Position numbers and translations under genes: made by a program. Shown here one piece after another: positions 27,358-36,646 of a stretch of DNA of 64,000 bases. The notes beneath the pieces are model-generated. The model worked only from the letters and a program-made list of their open reading frames with translations. It searched no databases and was not told the origin of the DNA. The DNA is from Cupriavidus yeoncheonensis (GTDB lineage: Bacteria; Pseudomonadota; Gammaproteobacteria; Burkholderiales; Burkholderiaceae), in contig NZ_CAJPUY010000008.1 in the NCBI RefSeq assembly GCF_905397275.1, positions 124,001-188,000 on the forward strand, read 5' to 3'. Numbering within the stretch: the stretch's first letter is position 1; each line of letters starts with the position of its first letter.

Positions 27358-27561
27358 TTACCAGCGCACGTCGTTTTCCCAGGCCTTCATCTCCTCTTCG
27401 GCGCGCTCCTTCGTGTAGCCGTAGCGCTCGCGGATCCGGCCGGCGAGCTGGTCGCGCTTGCCGTTGATCTGCGTGATATCGTCATCGGTGAGCTTGCCCC
27501 ACTTTTCCTTGACCTTGCCCTTGGCCTGCTCCCACTTGCCTTCGATCTGTTCCCAGTTCAT
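27358..27561 (-). CDS. CsbD-family stress-response protein
   Basis: A 67-residue hydrophilic protein, MNWEQIEGKWEQAKGKVKEK, with the CsbD core GKWxQxKGKVKEKWGKLTDDD. The family is small and induced by general stress; its biochemical role is unknown. AGGAG lies upstream of the ATG and a strong terminator follows, so it is probably a short monocistronic unit. Confidence 0.92.
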   Translation of the reverse strand: MNWEQIEGKWEQAKGKVKEKWGKLTDDDITQINGKRDQLAGRIRERYGYTKERAEEEMKAWENDVRW

Positions 27562-27644
27562 GCGGTACTCCTAGTGATCGTCGATGTTTCGGTCGTCAAT
27601 GTTGCGCGAGGGTGGACGGATGCCGGCGTCGCGTTCCGGACGGC

Positions 27645-28226
27645 TTAGCGCGCGTACTTGGCCTTCACATCGGCCACGCACTTGTCCTTGCTGTCGCCGG
27701 TCATGGCGTCGCAACGCTCCTTGTCGGCCTTGTAGGCGGCGTCAGTGGTGTCCTTGCGGGCATCGCGGCGCGCCTCGGCGACATCGGTGCGCGTACCGGT
27801 CGCGGCCGCCTTGTCTACCTTGGCTTCACCCAGCGCCTTCTCATGCGCGGTCTTGGCGTCCTTCTTGCACACGTCCTTGTCATTGCCGGACTTGTCGTCG
27901 CACATCTCCTTGGCGACGTCGTAGTCGCGATCGGCCTTGGTCTTCATGGCCTTGGCATGCGCCTTTTCCGTACCGTCGCGCCTGGCCTCGGCGTCGGCCT
28001 TGGCGACGTCATGGTCGCGCTTGGCCTCGGCCTTGCACACGTCCTTGGCGTTACCGCTCATGCCATCGCACTTGCCCTTGGCTGCCTTGTAATTGTCGTC
28101 GGCCTGCTTGACCGCGGCGTCGTAGTCGGCCTTCGACCCGGCTGGATGGGTCTGGGCCATGACATAGCTTGCCGGGACGGCAACCATCATCGAACACACT
28201 GCTGCTGACAGCCATTTCTTCATCAT
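27645..28226 (-). CDS. Secreted Lys/Asp-rich protein with three CX10C repeats
   Basis: A 193-residue protein with a signal peptide ending near VMAQ (about 25), then a highly charged, alanine-rich helical chain. Three similar blocks, KCDGMSGNAKDVCKAEAK, MCDDKSGNDKDVCKKDAK and RCDAMTGDSKDKCVADVK, each have two Cys 11 residues apart (53/64, 109/120, 172/183). That spacing suggests an intrablock disulfide in the periplasm. GGAAGGAG precedes the ATG. I do not recognise a named family; it looks like a conserved hypothetical of Burkholderiaceae. Confidence 0.8.
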   Translation of the reverse strand: MMKKWLSAAVCSMMVAVPASYVMAQTHPAGSKADYDAAVKQADDNYKAAKGKCDGMSGNAKDVCKAEAKRDHDVAKADAEARRDGTEKAHAKAMKTKADRDYDVAKEMCDDKSGNDKDVCKKDAKTAHEKALGEAKVDKAAATGTRTDVAEARRDARKDTTDAAYKADKERCDAMTGDSKDKCVADVKAKYAR

Positions 28227-28465
28227 GTCGGGCTCCTTCCACGTAAATGATTGGCGGGATTGCCGTCGCAGCGGGCAGCCGTTACCTCAGGCCGCCCTGC
28301 TGCATGTGTTCAGCGTAGGTTCTGTGCTGCGGGTCCTGCAGGAGTGGGGTTCCGAAAGAGACGTCAGAGGATTCCGACAGGAGAAAGGCGCGGCGGGGGG
28401 AGATGGAGGCGCCCGGGAGGCGATCCGGCGATGAGCGGCATGGCAATTCCATGCCCTGAAAGCAG

Positions 28466-28493
28466 AAGGCCCGTCCTCGGGGGGACGGGCCTT
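28466..28493. terminator. Hairpin terminator after the RND operon
   Basis: An 11-bp perfect stem AAGGCCCGTCC/GGACGGGCCTT with a 6-nt loop, 14 bp beyond the stop of the RND pump gene. It carries T-rich flanks on both strands (CTTTGTTG on plus), so it could act in either direction. Nothing else is visible in the 280-bp gap. Confidence 0.7.
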
Positions 28494-28507
28494 TGTTGCC
28501 TGTTACA

Positions 28508-31500
28508 TCAGGAGGACAGTGATTCCGACAAGCGGTTGTTCGGCTCGTCGACTTCCTCGTCCGGCCAGTTGCGGCCGACCATCCACTCGTACAGCGTGGG
28601 CAGCACGATCAGCGTCAGCATCGTGGCGGTGATCAGGCCGCCGATGATGACGATGGCGAGCGGGCGCTGGGTTTCCGAGCCGATGGCGCGCGAGATCGCC
28701 ATCGGGAACAGGCCCAGCATGGCCAGCAGCGCCGTCATCAGCACCGTGCGCAGGCGGTCCATGGAGCCGGTCAGCACGGCCTGGCGCACCGGCATGCCTT
28801 CATCGCGCAGCTGGTTGAAGTACGTCACCATCACCACGCCGTTCAGCACGGCCTGCCCGAACAGTGCGATGAAACCGATGGCCGCCGACACCGACAGCGG
28901 AATGCCCGTCAGGAACAGCGCGAACACGCCGCCGATCAGCGCGAACGGGATGTTCGAGATGATCAGCGTGGCGCTCTTGAACGACTTGAACGCATTGAAC
29001 AGCAGCAGGAAGATCACCAGCACCGACAGCGGCACCACGATCGACAGCCGTGCCATGGCGCGTTCCTGGTTCTCGAACTCGCCCGACCAGCTGATCTTGA
29101 CGTCCTCGGCATTCACGTTCTTCTTCACCAGCGCCTGCATGTCCTTCACCACGCTGCCCATGTCGCGGTCGTGGATGAAGATGCCGATGGAGGTGGTGCG
29201 CTGGCCGTTCTCGCGGCTGATGTTCATGGCGCCCGAGGCGGCACGGAACGTCACCAGCTGCGACAGCGGTACCTGCGCGCCATCGGCCGTCTGCATGAAG
29301 ATGTTAGGCAGGTTCGGCAGCTCGCGCTCCGACGGCTTCAGGCGCACGGCCACGCTGAAGTGTTTTTCACCTTCCCACAGCTCGGTGGCGGCCTTGCCGG
29401 CCAGCGCGGTTTCCATCAGGTCCTGCACGTCAGCCACGTTGATGCCGTAGCGCGCGGCCTGGGCGCGGTCGAAGTCGAGCACGTACTGCGGCAGTTCGCC
29501 GTCACGGTCGATAAAGGCGCGCATCACGCCCTTGACCGACTGCACGTTTGCCAGGATCTGGTCCGCCACCTGCTTGTTGTGCACGAGGCTGTCGCTCTGC
29601 ACCTTGATGACGATCTGGCCCTTGATCTGCGAGATGCTCTCCAGGATGTTGTCACGCACCGGCTGCGAGAAGTTGGGCTCGATGCCCGGCAGCTCGCGCA
29701 GGTTGTGGTTGATCTCCTCGATGATCTTGCGCTTGTCGTAGCCCGCGCGCCATTGCTTGTCGTTCTTCAGGTCGACAAGAATTTCCACGGTGTTGATCAG
29801 CTTCGGATCGGTACCGTCGTCGGGGCGCCCCACCTTGGAAATCGTCGTGTTGACTTCCTGCGTCTTGCGGATCACGCCGCGCAGCTTGCGCGCCTGGTCG
29901 CGCGCCTCGTCGATCGAAACCGAGGCCGGCAGGTCGAAGCTGACCCACATCGAGCCTTCGTCGAGTTCAGGCAGGAACTCGCTGCCCAGGAACTTGCCCA
30001 CGCCAACCGTCGCCACCAGCAGGCCCAGCGCCACGCCCACCACCATCTTCTTGTGGTCGAGCGCCCAGGCCAGCATCGGCTCGTACAGCCGCTTGCAGTG
30101 GCGCACCACGAAGTTGTCGTCGTGCGCAATGTTCTTCTTCAGCAGCAGGTGGCACAGCAACGGCACCAGCGTCAGCGAGATGATCAGCGAACCGATCAGC
30201 GCGCCCGTCACGGTATAGGCCATCGGCGCGAAGATCTTCCCTTCGTGCCGCTGCAGCGTGAAGATCGGGATGTGCGCGGCGATGATGATCACCATCGAGA
30301 ACACGGTCGGCCGGCCCACTTCCGTGGTGGCCTGCAGGATCGCGTAGAGCCGCGCCTTGCTGTCCTGGATCTGCTGTTCCTTCAGCTCGCCCAGACGCTT
30401 GAAGATGTTCTCGACCACGATCACCGCGCCGTCGACGATGATACCGAAGTCCATCGCGCCCAATGACAGCAGGTTGGCCGGGATGCCGACCCAGGTCAGT
30501 CCGATGAAGGTGGACAGCAGCGCCAGCGGGATCACCAGCGCCACGATGGCCGCCGCGCGCACGTTGGCCAGGAACAGGTAGAGCACCGCCATCACCAGCA
30601 GCGCGCCTTCCACCAGGTTGCCGAACACCGTGTGCAGCGTCTTGTCGATCAGCGTGGAGCGGTCGTAGTACGGCACGATCTTCACGCCCTTGGGCAGGAT
30701 CTGGTCGTCGAGCAGATCGATCTTCTTCTTGAGCGATTCCAGCACCAGCGACGGGTTCTCGCCCTTGCGCATCACCACGATGCCCGAGACGATGTCGTCT
30801 TCGTCGTCCTGTCCCATCAGGCCCTGCGGGGGCGCCGCGCCGATCTTCACCTCGGCGATATCCTTGACCAGGATCGGCGTGCCGTTGTTCTCGGCCACCA
30901 CCACATTGGCGATGTCCGCCGACGTCCGGAAGCTGCCCAGCGAGCGCAGCAGGAACTGCTGGCGGCCGTGCGCCACGGCACCGCCGCCGGCGTTGGAGTT
31001 GGCACGCTGCAGCGCGGTGAACAGCTGCGACAGCGAGATCTTGGCGTCGCGCATGCGCGCCAGGTTCGGGTTCACCTCGTACTGCTTGGTGGTGCCGCCG
31101 ATGGTGACCACGTCCGCCACGCCGGGCACCTGCCGCATGTTCTTCTCGACCACCCAGTCCTGCAGCGTGCGCAGTTCCTGCGCTGTGTAGCCCTTGCCGG
31201 TCAGCCGGAAGCGGTAGATCTCGCCGATTGCGGTGGACAGCGGGGCCAGGTCCGGGTGCACGCCGTCAGGCAGGTCCACGCCGCGCAGGCGTTCCAGGAT
31301 CTGCTGGCGCGCGGTCACGTCGGTGGCCTTGTCGTTGAAGGTCACCATCATGAACGACAGGCCGAACTGCGTGTGCGAGAACACGCGCACCGAATTGGGC
31401 GTGCCCGCCATCGCGGTTTCGATCGGGATGGTCACCTGGCGCTCCACTTCTTCCGCCGCGCGGCCGGGGTAGAGCGTGATGATGTTGACCTGGATGTCGG

Positions 31501-31627
31501 ATACATCCGGGAAGGCCTCGATCGGCAGGTTCTTGAAGGCGGCCAGGCCGCCACCCACGAAGATCAGCAGGCCCAGCCAGACGAACAATTTCTGGTGCAG
31601 GGCAAAATTGACAATACGCGAAATCAT
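28508..31627 (-). CDS. Heavy-metal efflux RND pump, CzcA type
   Basis: A 1039-residue inner-membrane proton/metal antiporter with the RND 12-helix, two-porter-domain layout. Transmembrane helix 4 reads DFGIIVDGAVIVVEN with Asp393, Asp399 and Glu406, the charged relay of the divalent HME-RND group (CzcA, CnrA, NccA) rather than the CusA copper/silver group. It should expel zinc, cobalt, cadmium or nickel; the exact metal cannot be told. Last gene of a leftward three-gene operon, 13 bp after the adaptor gene. No adjacent metal regulator is visible. Confidence 0.93.
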   Translation of the reverse strand: MISRIVNFALHQKLFVWLGLLIFVGGGLAAFKNLPIEAFPDVSDIQVNIITLYPGRAAEEVERQVTIPIETAMAGTPNSVRVFSHTQFGLSFMMVTFNDKATDVTARQQILERLRGVDLPDGVHPDLAPLSTAIGEIYRFRLTGKGYTAQELRTLQDWVVEKNMRQVPGVADVVTIGGTTKQYEVNPNLARMRDAKISLSQLFTALQRANSNAGGGAVAHGRQQFLLRSLGSFRTSADIANVVVAENNGTPILVKDIAEVKIGAAPPQGLMGQDDEDDIVSGIVVMRKGENPSLVLESLKKKIDLLDDQILPKGVKIVPYYDRSTLIDKTLHTVFGNLVEGALLVMAVLYLFLANVRAAAIVALVIPLALLSTFIGLTWVGIPANLLSLGAMDFGIIVDGAVIVVENIFKRLGELKEQQIQDSKARLYAILQATTEVGRPTVFSMVIIIAAHIPIFTLQRHEGKIFAPMAYTVTGALIGSLIISLTLVPLLCHLLLKKNIAHDDNFVVRHCKRLYEPMLAWALDHKKMVVGVALGLLVATVGVGKFLGSEFLPELDEGSMWVSFDLPASVSIDEARDQARKLRGVIRKTQEVNTTISKVGRPDDGTDPKLINTVEILVDLKNDKQWRAGYDKRKIIEEINHNLRELPGIEPNFSQPVRDNILESISQIKGQIVIKVQSDSLVHNKQVADQILANVQSVKGVMRAFIDRDGELPQYVLDFDRAQAARYGINVADVQDLMETALAGKAATELWEGEKHFSVAVRLKPSERELPNLPNIFMQTADGAQVPLSQLVTFRAASGAMNISRENGQRTTSIGIFIHDRDMGSVVKDMQALVKKNVNAEDVKISWSGEFENQERAMARLSIVVPLSVLVIFLLLFNAFKSFKSATLIISNIPFALIGGVFALFLTGIPLSVSAAIGFIALFGQAVLNGVVMVTYFNQLRDEGMPVRQAVLTGSMDRLRTVLMTALLAMLGLFPMAISRAIGSETQRPLAIVIIGGLITATMLTLIVLPTLYEWMVGRNWPDEEVDEPNNRLSESLSS

Positions 31628-31640
31628 CTGGCGGCCGTCC

Positions 31641-32849
31641 TTATTGCTTGGCCGCAGCGCGCGCCTTGTTGACGGCGGTGGCGTCGCGCAGGATGTCCTG
31701 CAGGTACAGGTTGCCCTCGGTCACCACGGTCTCGCCGTCCTTGATACCGTCGATCACCTCGCTGACGCCGGGCAACGACACGCCCAGCTTCACCGGACGG
31801 CGCACGAAGGTGTTGGGCGCCGTGCGCACGAACACATAGTTGCGGTTATCGGCCAGGAACACCGCCTTGGACGGCACGGCGATGCCCTCGAACGAAGCGG
31901 CCTGCAGCCGCGCCGTCACGAACATCTCGGCCTTGAGCCTGCGGTCGGCGTTGGGCACGGCCAGGCGCACCTTGATGCTGCGCGAAGTCGGGTCGACATA
32001 GTCGGCGATCTTCACCACGGTGCCCGGGAAGGTCTCGCCCGGATAGGCGGCGGAGAGCAACTGCACGGTCACGCCGGGCTTGAACAGGCCCAGGTCGGCC
32101 TCGCCGGCATCGACCTGCGCCCACAGCGTGGTCGGGTCGGTCACCAGGAACAGCGGCGCGGTGGGTGGCTGATCAGGGCGCAGCTCCATGCCGGGGTTGA
32201 TATTGCGTTCCACCACCAGTCCGTCGATCGGGCTGCGCAGGGCGAAGCGGTTGGCACCGTCGCCGGCCGCGCCGCCATACTGCCGCAAGGCGGCCTGGGT
32301 GCGCTGCAGGTCGGCGGCCGAGCGCGCGGCGTCGCCCTGGGCCTGCTCCAGGTCCTTCTGGGCGATCACGCCGGCGTTATACAGTTCACGCTGGCGCGAC
32401 AGCGCCTTGGCGGCAACCGCGTTGTCGGCGGCGGCCTTGCGCGCATCGGCCTGGGCCACGCCGAAGTCCGACGAGGTCAGCCTGGCCAGCGGCTGGCCGG
32501 CCTTCACCGTGGTGCCCGGCTGAACCAGGATTTCGGTCACGCGGCCGGCAAACGGCGTGGACACGCGCACGGTCTTGTCCTCGTTCCACACCAGGCGGCC
32601 CGGCAGGCTCAGCATGCGCTGTCCGCCGGTGCGGGCGGCTTCGCCTGCGATGCCCGGCAGCACCTTCACGCTGGCCGGGAACTGGACAGTCTCGCCGCTC
32701 ACCTTGGGCTCGTCATCGGCCTTGGGCGCTTCGTCCTTGCCGCATGCGGCAAGCGCCAGCGCGCACAGGGTCAAGGCGGCCACGCGCGCGGGCATGCCGG
32801 CACGGGAAACTCGGAACACTTCGGACAGCAGATTAGGGGCGCGGCGCAT
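31641..32849 (-). CDS. HME-RND membrane-fusion adaptor, CzcB type
   Basis: A 402-residue periplasmic adaptor of the CzcB/CusB family joining the pump to the outer-membrane channel. A lipobox LALAAC near residue 36 predicts lipid anchoring. Domains in order: beta-barrel/lipoyl (VSTPFAGRVTEILVQPGTTV), helical hairpin (QAQGDAARSAADLQRTQAAL), second lipoyl half (FALRSPIDGLVVER) and membrane-proximal domain. The start (32849) overlaps the upstream gene by 17 bp; an ATG at 32795 directly before the signal is an alternative. Confidence 0.9.
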   Translation of the reverse strand: MRRAPNLLSEVFRVSRAGMPARVAALTLCALALAACGKDEAPKADDEPKVSGETVQFPASVKVLPGIAGEAARTGGQRMLSLPGRLVWNEDKTVRVSTPFAGRVTEILVQPGTTVKAGQPLARLTSSDFGVAQADARKAAADNAVAAKALSRQRELYNAGVIAQKDLEQAQGDAARSAADLQRTQAALRQYGGAAGDGANRFALRSPIDGLVVERNINPGMELRPDQPPTAPLFLVTDPTTLWAQVDAGEADLGLFKPGVTVQLLSAAYPGETFPGTVVKIADYVDPTSRSIKVRLAVPNADRRLKAEMFVTARLQAASFEGIAVPSKAVFLADNRNYVFVRTAPNTFVRRPVKLGVSLPGVSEVIDGIKDGETVVTEGNLYLQDILRDATAVNKARAAAKQ

Positions 32850-34218
32850 CGGTACGGACCTGGGAATTCGGGATGGAGCTGACGGGAGTGGTGGAGGACT
32901 GCAACGCCGTGCGGTATGCGGACAAGGCCTTGGCGTAGTCGCCCTGTGCATTGGTGGCATCCAGTCGGGTCTGGCGCAGCGCGCGGCGCGCATCGAGCAG
33001 GTCGAGCACGCCGGTTGCGCCCTTGGTATAGGCAAACTCGGCGCTTCCGGCGACCGATTCGGCGGCGGGCACGACCGACTCGCGCATCTGCCTGAGCGAC
33101 AGGCGCGCGGCTTCGAGCTGGTTGCGCAGGCGCTCGACTTCGTTCTGCGCCTCGAGCAGCACCCGGTTGCGGTCGTCGAGCGCGGCGTAGTAGTCGACCT
33201 CGGCGCGGCGCGCCTCGCCGCCATTGCTGTGGCGCACGAACAGCGGAATGGAGACAAAGACGCCGTAGCTGTTGCCGCTGCCGTTCGTGTTGGCTTCTGA
33301 AATCGGGTAATGCTCGTACTGCGCGCCCACGGTCACGTCGGGCACGCGGCCGGCGCGGGCCAGGTCGCGCACCGAAGCGGCGGCGGCCAGCCGGGCCTCG
33401 GCCGCGGTCACGTCCGGGCGGCGCTGCGCGATATCCGGATCGACGGGCGGCGTCGGCTCGTCGAGCGACGGCCAGTCCGGCACCAGGCGATTGTCGGCCA
33501 GCGTGCCCGGCACGCCCATGGCCTGCGCCAGCTGCGCCTTGTCGCGCATATGGTCGGCCATGGCCTGCCGCATATCGTTCTGCGCACGCAGGTTGTCGAG
33601 CTGGAGCTTGGTCACGTCGGCGCGGGAGACATCGCCTGCTTTCAGGCGCGTCTCATTGGCCTGTTGCGTGCGGGTATAGAGCGACACGGTCTCGGTCAGC
33701 ACCTGCACACGGTCCTGGCTGACCACGGCATCGTAGAACGCCTGCTCGACCGCGCCGGTCTGCTGCGCGACCACGGCCTGCACTGCCTCGCCGGCTGCTA
33801 CGCTCGCCTTCTGCGCGGCGTCCTTGCGCAGGTTGCCCTTGTTGGCGGTTTCGACCAGCTGGTCGATGCGGAAGGTCGAATCGACAGTCTTGCTGCGCAG
33901 GTTGCCCGAGCCGACACCCGCGTGCGGGTTGATGTTCTGCACGCCCACGCTCAGCACGGGGTTCGGCCGCTGCGACGCGATCTGGATATCCGCCTGGCTG
34001 GCTTCCTCACCGCGGCGCGCCGCGATGATGTCGCGGTTGCAGCGCAACGCGTCCTGGCGCGCCTGGGCCAGCGTCAGGCTGGCCTTGGGAGGGGGCGGCA
34101 TGCAGGGCCCGTCGGGAGGGAGCGGCTGGCTGGCGCCCTGGGCTGCCAGCGGGGCCGTCAGGCCGGCCACGGCAGCCAGGATGGCGGCAGCAGTAGCTCT
34201 TGAAACAGGAAAAGGCAC
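32833..34218 (-). CDS. HME-RND outer-membrane factor, CzcC type (TolC family)
   Basis: A 461-residue TolC-like channel subunit with a signal peptide (ends near AAQGAS). The two-fold OEP repeat is visible: long coiled-coil helices around QADIQIASQRPNPVLSVGVQ and again RNQLEAARLSLRQMRE. It completes the CzcCBA-type efflux system and is the first gene of the operon. The upstream 292-bp region should hold the promoter. Confidence 0.9.
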   Translation of the reverse strand: MPFPVSRATAAAILAAVAGLTAPLAAQGASQPLPPDGPCMPPPPKASLTLAQARQDALRCNRDIIAARRGEEASQADIQIASQRPNPVLSVGVQNINPHAGVGSGNLRSKTVDSTFRIDQLVETANKGNLRKDAAQKASVAAGEAVQAVVAQQTGAVEQAFYDAVVSQDRVQVLTETVSLYTRTQQANETRLKAGDVSRADVTKLQLDNLRAQNDMRQAMADHMRDKAQLAQAMGVPGTLADNRLVPDWPSLDEPTPPVDPDIAQRRPDVTAAEARLAAAASVRDLARAGRVPDVTVGAQYEHYPISEANTNGSGNSYGVFVSIPLFVRHSNGGEARRAEVDYYAALDDRNRVLLEAQNEVERLRNQLEAARLSLRQMRESVVPAAESVAGSAEFAYTKGATGVLDLLDARRALRQTRLDATNAQGDYAKALSAYRTALQSSTTPVSSIPNSQVRTDAPRP

Positions 34219-34468
34219 GATTCAGTCTGGCTCGTTCGACAACAGTCAAAGGTAAACGACCGTGCCCGCCAATTGGTGCACCGAACTGACGATATTTCGT
34301 CGCCTGGCGCGTCCCTGCAGCGTGTTTTTCCGCCTTGTCCGGTACTTGCGCACGATCTCCCGCCCGCATTCAACCCGAATCGGATTACAAAGCGCTTTCA
34401 TCCTGACAAAAAAACGCGCTAACTGCGGCGATAACACCAGATCGAGGGAAAACCCCAATGCCTCAAAT

Positions 34469-34497
34469 GCGAAATGCACCACATGAGTGCATTTCGC
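34469..34497 (-). terminator. Inverted repeat, probable terminator of the acyl-CoA dehydrogenase gene
   Basis: A perfect 11-bp stem GCGAAATGCAC/GTGCATTTCGC with a 7-nt loop, 14 bp past the stop of the acyl-CoA dehydrogenase. Downstream on that strand the sequence is ATTTGAGGCATTGGGGTTTT, so the U-tract is weak. The rest of 34219-34468 is the promoter region of the RND operon. Confidence 0.55.
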
Positions 34498-34510
34498 TTT
34501 GGTCATACCA

Positions 34511-35668
34511 CTAGGCCTTGGCCCGGTCGTCCAGGCCCAGGCTTCTGCCGATGATTTCCTTCATGATTTCGCTGCTGCCCGCATAGATCCGGGAGATACG
34601 CGCATCGGTGTACATGCGGCAGATGCGGTACTCCTCCATATAGCCGGCGCCGCCATGGAATTGCACGCCCTCGTCGACCACGCGCCCCTGCAACTCCGAA
34701 GTCAGCAGCTTGGCCGAAGCCGCGGTCTCGACGGTCAGCGTGCCGGCATTGTGCTGCAGCACGCACTGGTCGACGAAGGTTTGCAGGGCGTCGAGCTGGG
34801 CGCGCAGCGCCGCCAGCCGGAAGCGCGAATCCTGGAACGTGCCGATGGCCCGGCCGAACGCCTTGCGCTCCTTCACGTAGTCCAGCGTGATGTCGAACGC
34901 CACCTGCGCCGACGCCATGTAGCCGCAGGCGCCGATCAGCCGTTCCTCGGCCAGGTGTCGCGTCAGGTAGCGGAAGCCCTGGCCGGGCTCGCCCAGCACG
35001 TTGGCCTTCGGCACCTTGACGTTGTCGAAGAAGAGTTCGGAGGTGTCCTGCGAATGCAGGCCCATCTTGCGCAGCTTGCGCCCGCGTTCGAAGCCCGGCA
35101 TGTCGCGCTCGACGATGAACAGGCCCAGCCCGTGGCTGCGCTCGGGGTCGGTGCGCGCGACCACCACCACGTAGTCGGCAAGCTGCCCGTTCGAGATATA
35201 GGTCTTGGCGCCGTTGAGCACCCAATGGTCGCCCCTGTCCTCGGCGCGGGTGCGGATGCCGGCCAGATCCGACCCGGTCTGGGGCTCGGTCATGGCAATG
35301 GCAAAGATCTTCTCGCCGCGCGCGGCGCCCGGCAGGAACCGCTGGCGCTGCTCCTCGTTGCCGATGCGGCCGACATAAGGCGCCACCAGCCGCGAATGCA
35401 GCGTGCCGAAGAAGCCCGAATCGCCATGGCGCGCGTTCTCTTCGATCAGGATCTGCTCGTAACGGAAATCGTCCACGCCGGCGCCGCCGTATTGCTCGTC
35501 CGCCCACATCAGCAGGTAGCCCTGCTCGCCGGCCTTGCGGAACACGTCGCGGTCCACGCAGCCCTGCTCGCGCCAGCGCTCGCCGTGCGGGCCGACTTCG
35601 CGCTGGTAGAAACGGCGCGCGGACTCGCGGAAGCTCTCGTGTTCGGCGTCGAAGATGAGGCGTTGCAT
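34511..35668 (-). CDS. Acyl-CoA dehydrogenase
   Basis: A 385-residue FAD-dependent acyl-CoA dehydrogenase. Signatures are IFAIAMTEPQTGSDLAGIRT and the C-terminal QFHGGAGYMEEYRICRMYTD. The likely catalytic base region is GAGYMEEYRI, as in short/medium-chain and isovaleryl types. Start at 35668 chosen because AAAGGAGAC precedes it; the longer upstream frame is not coding. It stands alone, without an electron-transfer flavoprotein or thiolase beside it. Confidence 0.92.
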   Translation of the reverse strand: MQRLIFDAEHESFRESARRFYQREVGPHGERWREQGCVDRDVFRKAGEQGYLLMWADEQYGGAGVDDFRYEQILIEENARHGDSGFFGTLHSRLVAPYVGRIGNEEQRQRFLPGAARGEKIFAIAMTEPQTGSDLAGIRTRAEDRGDHWVLNGAKTYISNGQLADYVVVVARTDPERSHGLGLFIVERDMPGFERGRKLRKMGLHSQDTSELFFDNVKVPKANVLGEPGQGFRYLTRHLAEERLIGACGYMASAQVAFDITLDYVKERKAFGRAIGTFQDSRFRLAALRAQLDALQTFVDQCVLQHNAGTLTVETAASAKLLTSELQGRVVDEGVQFHGGAGYMEEYRICRMYTDARISRIYAGSSEIMKEIIGRSLGLDDRAKA

Positions 35669-35795
35669 GGGGTTGTCTCCTTTCTCGTTTTGCTGACGGA
35701 ATCGGTCCAGTGTCGGCCTTGCGGCCGGCGTCAGGTTCGTCGGAAAGGATGATTTTTCGGCGCGGGGTGCTGGCGCCGGCAGCCGCTGAAGACCG

Positions 35796-36215
35796 CTAGG
35801 CTTGCGCGGCCACCTTGCGCGGGCGGCCGCCAAGCCGGCCATTGCGCCTGGCGGCAGCTGCCTTATCGGCGCTGGCACTGGCGCCGCCGCGCCGGCCCAT
35901 TTCGGCCGCCATCCACCGCCGCGAGCCAAGAAACCCCTCAAGCAGGGCTGGCAGGTACAGATCGGCATCGAGCCGTGGGAAACGGATGCCCAGGCCGGAA
36001 GGACTGATCTGCGCGTCGACAAGATCGGCCGGCCGCGCGTGCTCAAGGCCCTGCACCGCCGCGGGTGGAAATGCCAGCTCGAGGCCTGAAGACAGGCAAA
36101 TCACCACGCGTCCCACGCGCCGGTGATAGCGCACGGAGAGCACCGCCGGATTTGCAGCTTTTCGTGCAGCGCCACGTGCGTTGGCGGCAGCGATTTCAGC
36201 ATCAGTCAGGACCAT
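35796..36215 (-). CDS. DUF2442 protein (probable antitoxin-like partner)
   Basis: A 139-residue protein with a DUF2442 domain (VLSVRYHRRVGRVVICLSSG, then LVDAQISPSGLGIRFPRLDADLYLPALL) and a basic tail NGRLGGRPRK. Its ATG overlaps the upstream DUF4160 gene by 14 bp. DUF4160-DUF2442 pairs occur widely as two-gene cassettes resembling type II toxin-antitoxin systems, with DUF2442 as presumed antitoxin. Function not established. Confidence 0.82.
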   Translation of the reverse strand: MVLTDAEIAAANARGAARKAANPAVLSVRYHRRVGRVVICLSSGLELAFPPAAVQGLEHARPADLVDAQISPSGLGIRFPRLDADLYLPALLEGFLGSRRWMAAEMGRRGGASASADKAAAARRNGRLGGRPRKVAAQA

Positions 36216-36450
36216 GGATGGTTCTCCATTCCGTGCACAAGTCAGTCAGGCGGGCGCTCAATCCCTCGATGATCCGTATCAGGTCGCGCGCGCCAAAGTC
36301 GTAGTTCCCTCGCAGCTGGGGCGGCCCGGACGGGCAATGCAAGTGGAACACGGCCTCGCATCCTTTCCCGATGACATGCACATGCGCGGGCCGATGATCG
36401 TTCGGACAGATGACCACGCGCAGGTCGGATAGCAGAAAGACGGTCGGCAT
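36202..36450 (-). CDS. DUF4160 protein (probable toxin-like partner)
   Basis: An 82-residue protein, MPTVFLLSDLRVVICPNDHR, then PAHVHVIGKG and a C-terminal helix, matching DUF4160 (PTI-F…HxPPHVHV pattern). Start at 36450 chosen because it begins the conserved domain and directly follows an inverted repeat. Overlaps the DUF2442 gene by 14 bp. Confidence 0.82.
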   Translation of the reverse strand: MPTVFLLSDLRVVICPNDHRPAHVHVIGKGCEAVFHLHCPSGPPQLRGNYDFGARDLIRIIEGLSARLTDLCTEWRTIHGPD

Positions 36451-36462
36451 TCGATTGTAGCA

Positions 36463-36481
36463 AACCCAAACTGGTTGGGTT
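36463..36481. promoter_or_regulatory. Inverted repeat before the DUF4160/DUF2442 pair
   Basis: AACCCAA-ACTGG-TTGGGTT, 7-bp arms with a 5-bp spacer, 12 bp upstream of the DUF4160 start and in A/T-richer DNA. Position fits autoregulation. Confidence 0.55.
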
Positions 36482-36646
36482 ATTGGATCGTTGCGCGATC
36501 GTAGTTCGCCCCTGCCGGGGCTGCCATCAGACAACAACCCATTCAATGCAACTTTATTGATATGAAATAGAGATAACTTTCACTAATCAATCCACTCGCC
36601 CCCACCGATACTGGATGCATACAAGACATTCAAGATGGAGCGGGAA

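Noticed and set aside
28466..28493. Ribosomal or regulatory RNA in the gap after the RND operon
   Set aside because: The hairpin is an ordinary terminator; no further structure was seen.
28508..31627. CusA copper/silver pump
   Set aside because: Helix 4 has the Asp-Asp-Glu pattern of the divalent-metal group, DFGIIVDGAVIVVEN, not the CusA pattern.
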